A stretch of 64,000 bases of DNA from Sympetrum striolatum (Eukaryota > Arthropoda > Insecta > Odonata > Libellulidae): contig OX388350.1 of NCBI GenBank assembly GCA_947579665.1, positions 86,261,152-86,325,151 on the forward strand. Reading direction: 5' to 3'. Shown here one piece after another: positions 29,201 through 43,300 of the stretch (the stretch's first letter is position 1; every line of letters begins with the position of its first letter). A model generated the notes under the pieces. It was not told where the DNA came from. It ran no database searches and was given only the letters and a program-made list of their open reading frames with translations. Position numbers and translations under genes: made by a program.

Positions 29201-32200
29201 TCAAACGCTTATATCTCGCTTATTTGCAATGCTAGCGCAAAACGAATGCTTATTTAGTATCAACAATAATTATACCTACCACCAGAATTAATGGGGATCG
29301 ATTTTGAGCAATTTTAAATTTGCGATTTTTCAAATTTTCAAACGCTTATATCTCGCTTATTTGCAATGCTAGCGCAAAACGAATGCTTATTTAGTATCAA
29401 CAATAATTATACCTACCACCAGAATTAATGGGGATCGATTTTGAGCAATTTTAAATTTGCGATTTTTCAAATTTTCAAACGCTTATATCTCGCTTATTTG
29501 CAATGCTAGCGCAAAACGAATGCTTATTTAGTATCAAAAATAATTATACCTACCACCAGAATTAATGGGGATCGATTTTGAGCAATTTTAAATTTGCGAT
29601 TTTTCAAATTTTCAAACGCTTATATCTCGCTTATTTGCAATGCTAGAGCAAAACGAATGCTTATTTAGTATCAACAATAATTATACCTACCACCAGAATT
29701 AATGGGGATCGATTTTGAGCAATTTTAAATTTGCGATTTTTCAAATTTTCAAACGCTTATATCTCGCTTATTTGCAATGCTAGCGCAAAACGAATGCTTA
29801 TTTAGTATTAACAATAATTATACCTACCACCAGAATTAATGGGGATCGATTTTGAGCAATTTTAAATTTGCGATTTTTCAAATTTTCAAACGCTTATATC
29901 TCGCTTATTTGCAATGCTAGCGCAAAACGAATAGTTATTTAGTATCAACAATAATTATACCTACCACCAGAATTAATGGGGATCGATTTTGAGCAATTTT
30001 AAATTTGCGATTTTTCAAATTTTCAAACGCTTATATCTCGCTTATTTGCAATGCTAGCGCAAAACGAATGCTTATTTAGTATCAACAATAATTATACCTA
30101 CCACCAAAATTAATGGGGATCGATTTTGAGCAATTTTAAATTTGCGATTTTTCAAATTTTCAAACGCTTATATCTCGCTTATTTGCAATGCTAGCGCAAA
30201 ACGAATGCTTATTTAGTATCAACAATAATTATACCTACCACCAGAATTAATGGGGATCGATTTTGAGCAATTTTAAATTTGCGATTTTTCAAATTTTCAA
30301 ACGCTTATATCTCGCTTATTTGCAATGCTAGCGCAAAACGAATGCTTATTTAGTATGAACAATAATTATACCTACCACCAGAATTAATGGGGATCGATTT
30401 TGAGCAATTTTAAATTTGCGATTTTTCAAATTTTCAAACGCTTATATCTCGCTTATTTGCAATGCTAGCGCAAAACGAATGCTTATTTAGTATCAACAAT
30501 AATTATACCTACCACCAGAATTAATGGGGATCGATTTTGAGCAATTTTAAATTTGCGATTTTTCAAATTTTCAAACGCTTATATCTCGCTTATTTGCAAT
30601 GCTAGCGCAAAACGAATGCTTATTTAGTATCAACAATAATTATACCTACCACCAGAATTATTGGGGATCGATTTTGAGCAATTTTAAATTTGCGATTTTT
30701 CAAATTTTCAAACGCTTATATCTCGCTTATTTGCAATGCTAGCGCAAAACGAATGCTTATTTAGTATCAACAATAATTATACCTACCACCAGAATTAATG
30801 TGGATCGATTTTGAGCAATTTTAAATTTGCGATTTTTCAAATTTTCAAACGCTTATATCTCGCTTATTTGCAATGCTAGCGCAAAACGAATGCTTATTTA
30901 GTATCAACAATAATTATACCTACCACCAGAATTAATGGGGATCGATTTTGAGCAATTTTAAATTTGCGATTTTTCAAATTTTCAAACGCTTGAATCTCGC
31001 TTATTTGCAATGCTAGCGCAAAATGAATGCTTATTTAGTATCAACAATAATTATACCTACCACCAGAATTAATGGGGATCGATTTTGAGCAATTTTAAAT
31101 TTGCGATTTTTCAAATTTTCAAACGCTTATATCTCGCTTATTTGCAATGCTAGCGCAAAACGAATGCTTATTTAGTATCAACAATAATTATACCTACCAC
31201 CAGAATTAATGGGGATCGATTTTGAGCAATTTTAAATTTGCGATTTTTCAAATTTTCAAACGCTTATATCTCGCTTATTTGCAATGCTAGCGCAAAACGA
31301 ATGCTTATTTAGTATCAACAATAATTATACCTACCACCAGAATTAATGGGGATCGATTTTGAGCAATTTTAAATTTGCGATTTTTCAAATTTTCAAACGC
31401 TTATATCTCGCTTATTTGCAATGCTAGCGCAAAACGAATGCTTATTTAGTATGAACAATAATTATACCTATCACCAGAATTAATGGGGATCGATTTTGAG
31501 CAATTTTAAATTTGCGATTTTTCAAATTTTCAAACGCTTATATCTCGCTTATTTGCAATGCTAGCGCAAAACGAATGCTTATTTAGTATCAACAATAATT
31601 ATACCTACCACCAGAATTAATGGGGATCGATTTTGAGCAATTTTAAATTTGCGATTTTTCAAATTTTCAAACGCTTATATCTCGCTTATTTGCAATGCTA
31701 GCGCAAAACGAATGCTTATTTAGTATCAACAATAATTATACCTACCACCAGAATTAATGGGGATCGATTTTGAGCAATTTTAAATTTGCGATTTTTCAAA
31801 TTTTCAAACGCTTATATCTCGCTTATTTGCAATGCTAGCGCAAAACGAATGCTTATTTAGTATCAACAATAATTATACCTACCACCAGAATTAATGGGGA
31901 TCGATTTTGAGCAATTTTAAATTTGCGATTTTTCAAATTTTCAAACGCTTATATCTCGCTTATTTGCAATGCTAGCGCAAAACGAATGCTTATTTAGTAT
32001 CAACAATAATTATACCTACCACCAGAATTAATGGGGATCGATTTTGAGCAATTTTAAATTTGCGATTTTTCAAATTTTCAAACGCTTGAATCTCGCTTAT
32101 TTGCAATGCTAGCGCAAAATGAATGCTTATTTAGTATCAACAATAATTATACCTACCACCAGAATTAATGGGGATCGATTTTGAGCAATTTTAAATTTGC

Positions 32201-33539
32201 GATTTTTCAAATTTTCAAACGCTTATATCTCGCTTATTTGCAATGCTAGCGCAAAACGAATGCTTATTTAGTATCAACAATAATTATACCTACCACCAGA
32301 ATTAATGGGGATCGATTTTGAGCAATTTTAAATTTGCGATTTTTCAAATTTTCAAACGCTTATATCTCGCTTATTTGCAATGCTAGCGCAAAACGAATGC
32401 TTATTTAGTATCAACAATAATTATACCTACCACCAGAATTAATGGGGATCGATTTTGAGCAATTTTAAATTTGCGATTTTTCAAATTTTCAAACGCTTAT
32501 ATCTCGCTTATTTGCAATGCTAGCGCAAAACGAATGCTTATTTAGTATCAACAATAATTATACCTACCACCAGAATTAATGGGGATCGATTTTGAGCAAT
32601 TTTAAATTTGCGATTTTTCAAATTTTCAAACGCTTATATCTCGCTTATTTGCAATGCTAGCGCAAAACGAATGCTTATTTAGTATCAACAATAATTATAC
32701 CTACCACCAGAATTAATGGGGATCGATTTTGAGCAATTTTAAATTTGCGATTTTTCAAATTTTCAAACGCTTATATCTCGCTTATTTGCAATGCTAGCGC
32801 AAAACGAATGCTTATTTAGTATCAACAATAATTATACCTACCACCAGAATTAATGGGGATCGATTTTGAGCAATTTTAAATTTAAGATTTTTCAAATTTT
32901 CAAACGCTTATATCTCGCTTATTTGCAATGCTAGCGCAAAACGAATGCTTATTTAGTATCAACAATAATTATACCTACCACCAGAATTAATGGGGATCGA
33001 TTTTGAGCAATTTTAAATTTGCGATTTTTCAAATTTTCAAACGCTTATATCTCGCTTATTTGCAATGCTAGCGCAAAACGAATGCTTATTTAGTATCAAC
33101 AATAATTATACCTACCACCAGAATTAATGGGGATCGATTTTGAGCAATTTTAAATTTGCGATTTTTCAAATTTTCAAACGCTTATATCTCGCTTATTTGC
33201 AATGCTAGCGCAAAACGAATGCTTATTTAGTATCAACAATAATTATACCTACCACCAGAATTAATGGGGATCGATTTTGAGCAATTTTAAATTTGCGATT
33301 TTTCAAATTTTCAAACGCTTATATCTCGCTTATTTGCAATGCTAGCGCAAAACGAATAGTTATTTAGTATCAACAATAATTATACCTACCACCAGAATTA
33401 ATGGGAATCGATTTTGAGCAATTTTAAATTTGCGATTTTTCAAATTTTCAAACGCTTATATCTCGCTTATTTGCAATGCTAGCGCAAAACGAATGCTTAT
33501 TTAGTATCAACAATAATTATACCTACCACCAGAATTAAT

Positions 33540-36500
33540 GGGGATCGATTTTAAACAATTTTAAATTTGCGATTTTTCAAATTTTCAAACGCTTATATCT
33601 CGCTTATTTGCAATGCTAGCGCAAAACGAATGCTTATTTAGTATCAACAATAATTATACCTACCACCAGAATTAATGGGGATCGATTTTGAGCAATTTTA
33701 AATTTGCGATTTTTCAAATTTTCAAACGCTTATATCTCGCTTATTTGCAATGCTAGCGCAAAACGAATGCTTATTTAGTATCAACAATAATTATACCTAC
33801 CACCAGAATTAATGGGGATCGATTTTGAGCAATTTTAAATTTGCGATTTTTCAAATTTTCAAACGCTTATATCTCGCTTATTTGCAATGCTAGCGCAAAA
33901 CGAATGCTTATTTAGTATCAACAATAATTATACCTACCACCAGAAATAATGGGGATCGATTTTAAACAATTTTAAATTTGCGATTTTTCAAATTTTCAAA
34001 CGCTTATATCTCGCTTATTTGCAATGCTAGCGAAAAACGAATGCTTATTTAGTATCAACAATAATTATACCTACCACCAGAATTAATGGGGATCGATTTT
34101 GAGCAATTTTAAATTTGCGATTTTTCAAATTTTCAAACGCTTATATCTCGCTTATTTGCAATGCTAGCGCAAAACGAATGCTTATTTAGTATCAACAATA
34201 ATTATACCTACCACCAGAATTAATGGGGATCGATTTTGAGCAATTTTAAATTTGCGATTTTTCAAATTTTCAAACGCTTATATCTCGCTTATTTGCAATG
34301 CTAGCGCAAAACGAATGCTTATTTAGTATCAACAATAATTATACCTACCACCAGAATTAATGGGGATCGATTTTGAGCAATTTTAAATTTGCGATTTTTC
34401 AAATTTTCAAACGCTTATATCTCGCTTATTTGCAATGCTAGCGCAAAACGAATAGTTATTTAGTATCAACAATAATTATACCTACCACCAGAATTAATGG
34501 GGATCGATTTTGAGCATTTTTAAATTTGCGATTTTTCAAATTTTCAAACGCTTATATCTCGCTTATTTGCAATGCTAGCGCAAAACGAATGCTTATTTAG
34601 TATCAACAATAATTATACCTACCACCAGAATTAATGGGGATCGATTTTGAGCAATTTTAAATTTGCGATTTTTCAAATTTTCAAACGCTTATATCTCGCT
34701 TATTTGCAATGCTAGCGCAAAACGAATGCTTATTTAGTATCAACAATAATTATACCAACCACCAGAATTAATATAGATCGATTTTGAGCAATTTTAAATT
34801 TGCGATTTTTCAAATTTTCAAACGCTTATATCTCGCTTATTTGCAATGCTAGCGCAAAACGAATGCTTATTTAGTATCAACAATAATTATACCTACCACC
34901 AGAAATAATGGGGATCGATTTTAAACTATTTTAAATTTGCGATTTTTCAAATTTTCAAACGCTTATATCTCGCTTATTTGCAATGCTAGCGAAAAACGAA
35001 TGCTTATTTAGTATCAACAATAATTATACCTACCACCAGAATTAATGGTGATCGATTTTGAGCAATTTTAAATTTGCGATTTTTCAAATTTTCAAACGCT
35101 TATATCTCGCTTATTTGCAATGCTAGCGCAAAACGAATGCTTATTTAGTATCAACAATAATTATACCTACCACCAGAATTAATGGGGATCGATTTTGAGC
35201 AATTTTAAATTTGCGATTTTTCAAATTTTCAAACGCTTATATCTCGCTTATTTGCAATGCTAGCGCAAAACGAATGCTTATTTAGTATCAACAATAATTA
35301 TACCTACCACAAGAATTAATGGGGATCGATTTTGAGCAATTTTAAATTTGCGGTTTTTCAAATTTTCAAACGCTTATTTCTCGCTTATTTGCAATGCTAG
35401 CGCAAAACGAATGTATATTTACTATCAACAATAATTATACCTACCACCAGAATTAATGGGGATCGATTTTGAGCAATTTTAAATTTGCGATTTTTCAAAT
35501 TTTCAAACGCTTATATCTCGCTTATTTGCAATGCTAGCGCAAAACGAATGCTTATTTAGTATGAACAATAATTATACCTACCACCAGAATTAATGGGAAT
35601 CGATTTTGAGCAATTTTAAATTTGCGATTTTTCAAATTTTCAAACGCTTATATCTCGCTTATTTGCAATGCTAGCGCAAAACGAATGCTTATTTAGTATC
35701 AACAATAATTATACCTACCACCAGAATTAATGGGGATCGATTTTGAGCAATTTTAAATTTGAGATTTTTCAAATTTTCAAACGCTTATATCTCGCTTATT
35801 TGCAATGCTAGCGCAAAACGAATGCTTATTTAGTATCAACAATAATTATACCTACCACCAGAATTAATGGGGATCGATTTTGAGCAATTTAAAATTTGCG
35901 ATTTCTCAAATTTTCAAACGCTTATATCTCGCTTATTTGCAATGCTAGCGCAAAACGAATGCTTATTTAGTATCAACAATAATTATACCTACCACCAGAA
36001 TTAATGGGGATCGATTTTGAGCAATTTTAAATTTGCGATTTTTCAAATTTTCAAACGCTTATATCTCGCTTATTTGCAATGCTAGCGCAAAACGAATGCT
36101 TATTTAGTATCAACAATAATTATACCTACCACCAGAATTAATGGGGATCGATTTTGAGCAATTTTAAATTTGCGATTTTTCAAATTTTCAAACGCTTGAA
36201 TCTCGCTTATTTGCAATGCTAGCGCAAAACGAATGCTTATTTAGTATCAACAATAATTATACCTACCACCAGAATTAATGGGGATCGATTTTGAGCAATT
36301 TTAAATTTGCGATTTTTCAAATTTTCAAACGCTTATTTCTCGCTTATTTGCAATGCTAGCGCAAAACGAATGCTTATTTAGTATCAACAATAATTATACC
36401 TACCACCAGAATTAATGGGGATCGATTTTGAGCAATTTTAAATTTGCGATTTTTCAAATTTTCAAACGCTTATATCTCGCTTATTTGCAATGCTAGCGCA

Positions 36501-39500
36501 AAACGAATGCTTATTTAGTATCAACAATAATTATACCTACCACCAGAATTAATGGGGATCGATTTTGAGCAATTTTAAATTTGCGATTTTTCAAATTTTC
36601 AAACGCTTATATCTCGCTTATTTGCAATGCTAGCGCAAAACGAATGCTTATTTAGTATCAACAATAATTATACCTACCACCAGAATTAATGGGGATCGAT
36701 TTTGAGCAATTTTAAATTTGCGATTTTTCAAATTTTCAAACGCTTATATCTCGCTTATTTGCAATGCTAGCGCAAAACGAATGCTTATTTAGTATCAACA
36801 ATAATTATACCTACCACCAGAATTAATGGGGATCGATTTTGAGCAATTTTAAATTTGCGATTTTTCAAATTTTCAAACGCTTATATCTCGCTTATTTGCA
36901 ATGCTAGCGCAAAACGAATGCTTATTTAGTATCAACAATAATTATACCTACCACCAGAATTAATGGGGATCGATTTTGAGCAATTTTAAATTTGCGACTT
37001 TTCAAATTTTCAAACGCTTATATCTCGCTTATTTGCAATGCTAGCGCAAAACGAATGCTTATTTAGTATCAAAAATAATTATACCTACCATCAGAATTAA
37101 TGGGGATCGATTTTGAGCAATTTTAATTTGCGATTTTTCAAATTTTCAAACGCTTATATCTCGCTTATTTGCAATGCTAGCGCAAAACGAATGCTTATTT
37201 AGTATCAACAATAATTATACCTACCACCAGAATTAATGGGGATCGATTTTGAGCAATTTTAAATTTGCGATTTTTAAAATTTTCAAACGCTTATATCTCG
37301 CTTATTTGCAATGCTAGCGCAAAACGAATGCTTATTTAGTATCAACAATAATTATACCTACCACCAGAATTAATGGGGATCGATTTTGAGCAATTTTAAA
37401 TTTGCGATTTTTCAAATTTTCAAACGCTTATATCTCGCTTATTTGCAATGCTAGCGCAAAACGAATAGTTATTTAGTATCAACAATAATTATACCTACCA
37501 CCAGAATTAATGGGGATCGATTTTGAGCAATTTTAAATTTGCGATTTTTCAAATTTTCAAACGCTTATATCTCGCTTATTTGCAATGCTAGCGCAAAACG
37601 AATGCTTATTTAGTATCAACAATAATTATACCTACCACCAGAATTAATGGGGATCGATTTTGAGCAATTTTAAATTTGCGATTTTTCAAATTTTCAAACG
37701 CTTATATCTCGCTTATTTGCATTGCTAGCGCAAAACGAATGCTTATTTAGTATCAACAATAATTATACCTACCACCAGAATTAATGGGGATCGATTTTGA
37801 GCAATTTTAAATTTGCGATTTTTCAAATTTTCAAACGCTTATATCTCGCTTATTTGCAATGCTAGCGCAAAACGAATGCTTATTTAGTATGAACAATATT
37901 TATACCTACCACCAGAATTAATGGGAATCGATTTTGAGCAATTTTAAATTTGCGATTTTTCAAATTTTCAAACGCTTATATCTCGCTTATTTGCAATGCT
38001 AGCGCAAAACGAATGCTTATTTAGTATCAACAATAATTATACCTACCACCAGAATTAATGGGGATCGATTTTGAGCAATTTTAAATTTGCGATTTTTCAA
38101 ATTTTCAAACGCTTATATCTCGCTTATTTGCAATGCTAGCGCAAACCGAATGCTTATTTAGTATCAACAATAATTATACCTACCACCAGAATTAATAAGG
38201 ATCGATTTTGAGCAATTTTAAATTTGCGATTTTTCAAATTTTCAAACGCTTATATCTCGCTTATTTGCAATGCTAGCGCAAAACGAATAGTTATTTAGTA
38301 TCAACAATAATTATACCTACCACCAGAATTAATGGGAATCGATTTTGAGCAATTTTAAATTTGCGATTTTTCAAATTTTCAAACGCTTATATCTCGCTTA
38401 TTTGCAATGCTAGCGCAAAACGAATGCTTATTTAGTATCAACAATAATTATACCTACCACCAGAATTAATGGGGATCGATTTTAAACAATTTTAAATTTG
38501 CGATTTTTCAAATTTTCAAACGCTTATATCTCGCTTATTTGCAATGCTAGCGCAAAACGAATGCTTATTTAGTATCAACAATAATTATACCTACCACCAG
38601 AATTAATGGGGATCGATTTTGAGCAATTTTAAATTTGCGATTTTTCAAATTTTCAAACGCTTATATCTCGCTTATTTGCAATGCTAGCGCAAAACGAATG
38701 CTTATTTAGTATCAACAATAATTATACCTACCACCAGAATTAATGGGGATCGATTTTGAGCAATTTTAAATTTGCGATTTTTCAAATTTTCAAACGCTTA
38801 TATCTCGCTTATTTGCAATGCTAGCGCAAAACGAATGCTTATTTAGTATCAACAATAATTATACCTACCACCAGAAATAATGGGGATCGATTTTAAACAA
38901 TTTTAAATTTGCGATTTTTCAAATTTTCAAACGCTTATATCTCGCTTATTTGCAATGCTAGCGAAAAACGAATGCTTATTTAGTATCAACAATAATTATA
39001 CCTACCACCAGAATTAATGGGGATCGATTTTGAGCAATTTTAAATTTGCGATTTTTCAAATTTTCAAACGCTTATATCTCGCTTATTTGCAATGCTAGCG
39101 CAAAACGAATGCTTATTTAGTATCAACAATAATTATACCTACCACCAGAATTAATGGGGATCGATTTTGAGCAATTTTAAATTTGCGATTTTTCAAATTT
39201 TCAAACGCTTATATCTCGCTTATTTGCAATGCTAGCGCAAAACGAATGCTTATTTAGTATCAACAATAATTATACCTACCACCAGAATTAATGGGGATCG
39301 ATTTTGAGCAATTTTAAATTTGCGATTTTTCAAATTTTCAAACGCTTATATCTCGCTTATTTGCAATGCTAGCGCAAAACGAATAGTTATTTAGTATCAA
39401 CAATAATTATACCTACCACCAGAATTAATGGGGATCGATTTTGAGCATTTTTAAATTTGCGATTTTTCAAATTTTCAAACGCTTATATCTCGCTTATTTG

Positions 39501-42500
39501 CAATGCTAGCGCAAAACGAATGCTTATTTAGTATCAACAATAATTATACCTACCACCAGAATTAATGGGGATCGATTTTGAGCAATTTTAAATTTGCGAT
39601 TTTTCAAATTTTCAAACGCTTATATCTCGCTTATTTGCAATGCTAGCGCAAAACGAATGCTTATTTAGTATCAACAATAATTATACCAACCACCAGAATT
39701 AATGGGGATCGATTTTGAGCAATTTTAAATTTGCGATTTTTCAAATTTTCAAACGCTTATATCTCGCTTATTTGCAATGCTAGCGCAAAACGAATGCTTA
39801 TTTAGTATCAACAATAATTATACCTACCACCAGAAATAATGGGGATCGATTTTAAACAATTTTAAATTTGCGATTTTTCAAATTTTCAAACGCTTATATC
39901 TCGCTTATTTGCAATGCTAGCGAAAAACGAATGCTTATTTAGTATCAACAATAATTATACCTACCACCAGAATTAATGGTGATCGATTTTGAGCAATTTT
40001 AAATTTGCGATTTTTCAAATTTTCAAACGCTTATATCTCGCTTATTTGCAATGCTAGCGCAAAACGAATGCTTATTTAGTATCAACAATAATTATACCTA
40101 CCACCAGAATTAATGGGGATCGATTTTGAGCAATTTTAAATTTGCGATTTTTCAAATTTTCAAACGCTTATATCTCGCTTATTTGCAATGCTAGCGCAAA
40201 ACGAATGCTTATTTAGTATCAACAATAATTATACCTACCACAAGAATTAATGGGGATCGATTTTGAGCAATTTTAAATTTGCGATTTTTCAAATTTTCAA
40301 ACGCTTATTTCTCGCTTATTTGCAATGCTAGCGCAAAACGAATGTATATTTACTATCAACAATAATTATACCTACCACCAGAATTAATGGGGATCGATTT
40401 TGAGCAATTTTAAATTTGCGATTTTTCAAATTTTCAAACGCTTATATCTCGCTTATTTGCAATGCTAGCGCAAAACGAATGCTTATTTAGTATCAACAAT
40501 AATTATACCTACCACCAGAATTAATGGGGATCGATTTTGAGCAATTTTAAATTTGCGATTTTTAAAATTTTCAAACGCTTGAATCTCGCTTATTTGCAAT
40601 GCTAGCGCAAAACGAATGCTTATTTAGTATCAACAATAATTATACCTACCACCAGAATTAATGGGGATCGATTTTGAGCAATTTTAAATTTGCGATTTTT
40701 CAAATTTTCAAACGCTTATTTCTCGCTTATTTGCAATGCTAGCGCAAAACGAATGCTTATTTAGTATCAACAATAATTATACCTACCACCAGAATTAATG
40801 GGGATCGATTTTGAGCAATTTTAAATTTGCGATTTTTCAAATTTTCAAACGCTTATATCTCGCTTATTTGCAATGCTAGCGCAAAACGAATGCTTATTTA
40901 GTATCAACAATAATTATACCTACCACCAGAATTAATGGGGATCGATTTTGAGCAATTTTAAATTTGCGATTTTTCAAATTTTCAAACGCTTATATCTCGC
41001 TTATTTGCAATGCTAGCGCAAAACGAATGCTTATTTAGTATCAACAATAATTATACCTACCACCAGAATTAATGGGGATCGATTTTGAGCAATTTTAAAT
41101 TTGCGATTTTTCAAATTTTCAAACGCTTATATCTCGCTTATTTGCAATGCTAGCGCAAAACGAATGCTTATTTAGTATCAACAATAATTATACCTACCAC
41201 CAGAATTAATGGGGATCGATTTTGAGCAATTTTAAATTTGCGATTTTTCAAATTTTCAAACGCTTATATCTCGCTTATTTGCAATGCTAGCGCAAAACGA
41301 ATCCTTATTTAGTATCAACAATAATTATACCTACCACCAGAATTAATGGGGATCGATTTTGAGCAATTTTAAATTTGCGATTTTTCAAATTTTCAAACGC
41401 TTATATCTCGCTTATTTGCAATGCTAGCGCAAAACGAATGCTTATTTAGTATCAAAAATAATTATACCTACCATCAGAATTAATGGGGATCGATTTTGAG
41501 CAATTTTAATTTGCGATTTTTCAAATTTTCAAACGCTTATATCTCGCTTATTTGCAATGCTAGCGCAAAACGAATGCTTATTTAGTATCAACAATAATTA
41601 TACCTACCACCAGAATTAATGGGGATCGATTTTGAGCAATTTTAAATTTGCGATTTTTAAAATTTTCAAACGCTTATATCTCGCTTATTTGCAATGCTAG
41701 CGCAAAACGAATGCTTATTTAGTATCAACAATAATTATACCTACCACCAGAATTAATGGGGATCGATTTTGAGCAATTTTAAATTTGCGATTTTTCAAAT
41801 TTTCAAACGCTTATATCTCGCTTATTTGCAATGCTAGCGCAAAACGAATAGTTATTTAGTATCAACAATAATTATACCTACCACCAGAATTAATGGGGAT
41901 CGATTTTGAGCAATTTTAAATTTGCGATTTTTCAAATTTTCAAACGCTTATATCTCGCTTATTTGCAATGCTAGCGCAAAACGAATGCTTATTTAGTATC
42001 AACAATAATTATACCTACCACCAGAATTAATGGGGATCGATTTTGAGCAATTTTAAATTTGCGATTTTTCAAATTTTCAAACGCTTATATCTCGCTTATT
42101 TGCAATGCTAGCGCAAAACGAATGCTTATTTAGTATCAACAATAATTATACCTACCACCAGAATTAATGGGGATCGATTTTGAGCAATTTTAAATTTGCG
42201 ATTTTTCAAATTTTCAAACGCTTATATCTCGCTTATTTGCAATGCTAGCGCAAAACGAATGCTTATTTAGTATCAACAATAATTATACCTACCACCAGAA
42301 TTAATGGGGATCGATTTTGAGCAATTTTAAATTTGCGATTTTTCAAATTTTCAAACGCTTGAATCTCGCTTATTTGCAATGCTAGCGCAAAACGAATGCT
42401 TATTTAGTATCAACAATAATTATACCTACCACCAGAATTAATGGGGATCGATTTTGAGCAATTTTAAATTTGCGATTTTTCAAATTTTCAAACGCTTATT

Positions 42501-43300
42501 TCTCGCTTATTTGCAATGCTAGCGCAAAACGAATGCTTATTTAGTATCAACAATAATTATACCTACCACCAGAATTAATGGGGATCGATTTTGAGCAATT
42601 TTAAATTTGCGATTTTTCAAATTTTCAAACGCTTATATCTCGCTTATTTGCAATGCTAGCGCAAAACGAATGCTTATTTAGTATCAACAATAATTATACC
42701 TACCACCAGAATTAATGGGGATCGATTTTGAGCAATTTTAAATTTGCGATTTTTCAAATTTTCAAACGCTTATATCTCGCTTATTTGCAATGCTAGCGCA
42801 AAACGAATGCTTATTTAGTATCAACAATAATTATACCTACCACCAGAATTAATGGGGATCGATTTTGAGCAATTTTAAATTTGCGATTTTTCAAATTTTC
42901 AAACGCTTATATCTCGCTTATTTGCAATGCTAGCGCAAAACGAATGCTTATTTAGTATCAACAATAATTATACCTACCACCAGAATTAATGGGGATCGAT
43001 TTTGAGCAATTTTAAATTTGCGATTTTTCAAATTTTCAAACGCTTATATCTCGCTTATTTGCAATGCTAGCGCAAAACGAATGCTTATTTAGTATCAACA
43101 ATAATTATACCTACCACCAGAATTAATGGGGATCGATTTTGAGCAATTTTAAATTTGCGATTTTTCAAATTTTCAAACGCTTATATCTCGCTTATTTGCA
43201 ATGCTAGCGCAAAACGAATGCTTATTTAGTATCAAAAATAATTATACCTACCATCAGAATTAATGGGGATCGATTTTGAGCAATTTTAATTTGCGATTTT
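33540..43300. repeat. Satellite blocks copied at 36-, 32- and 13-monomer offsets
   Basis: Variants at 34757 (ATACCAACC) and 35411 (ATGTATATTT) reappear at 39688 and 40342, both 4931 bp later: 36 x 137 minus one base, because a 1-bp deletion near 37125 lies between. A CCATCAG variant linked to that deletion occurs at 37091, 41474 and 43254 (spacings 4383 and 1780, i.e. 32 and 13 monomers minus one base). The shared deletion and substitution mark common descent. Confidence 0.88.
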
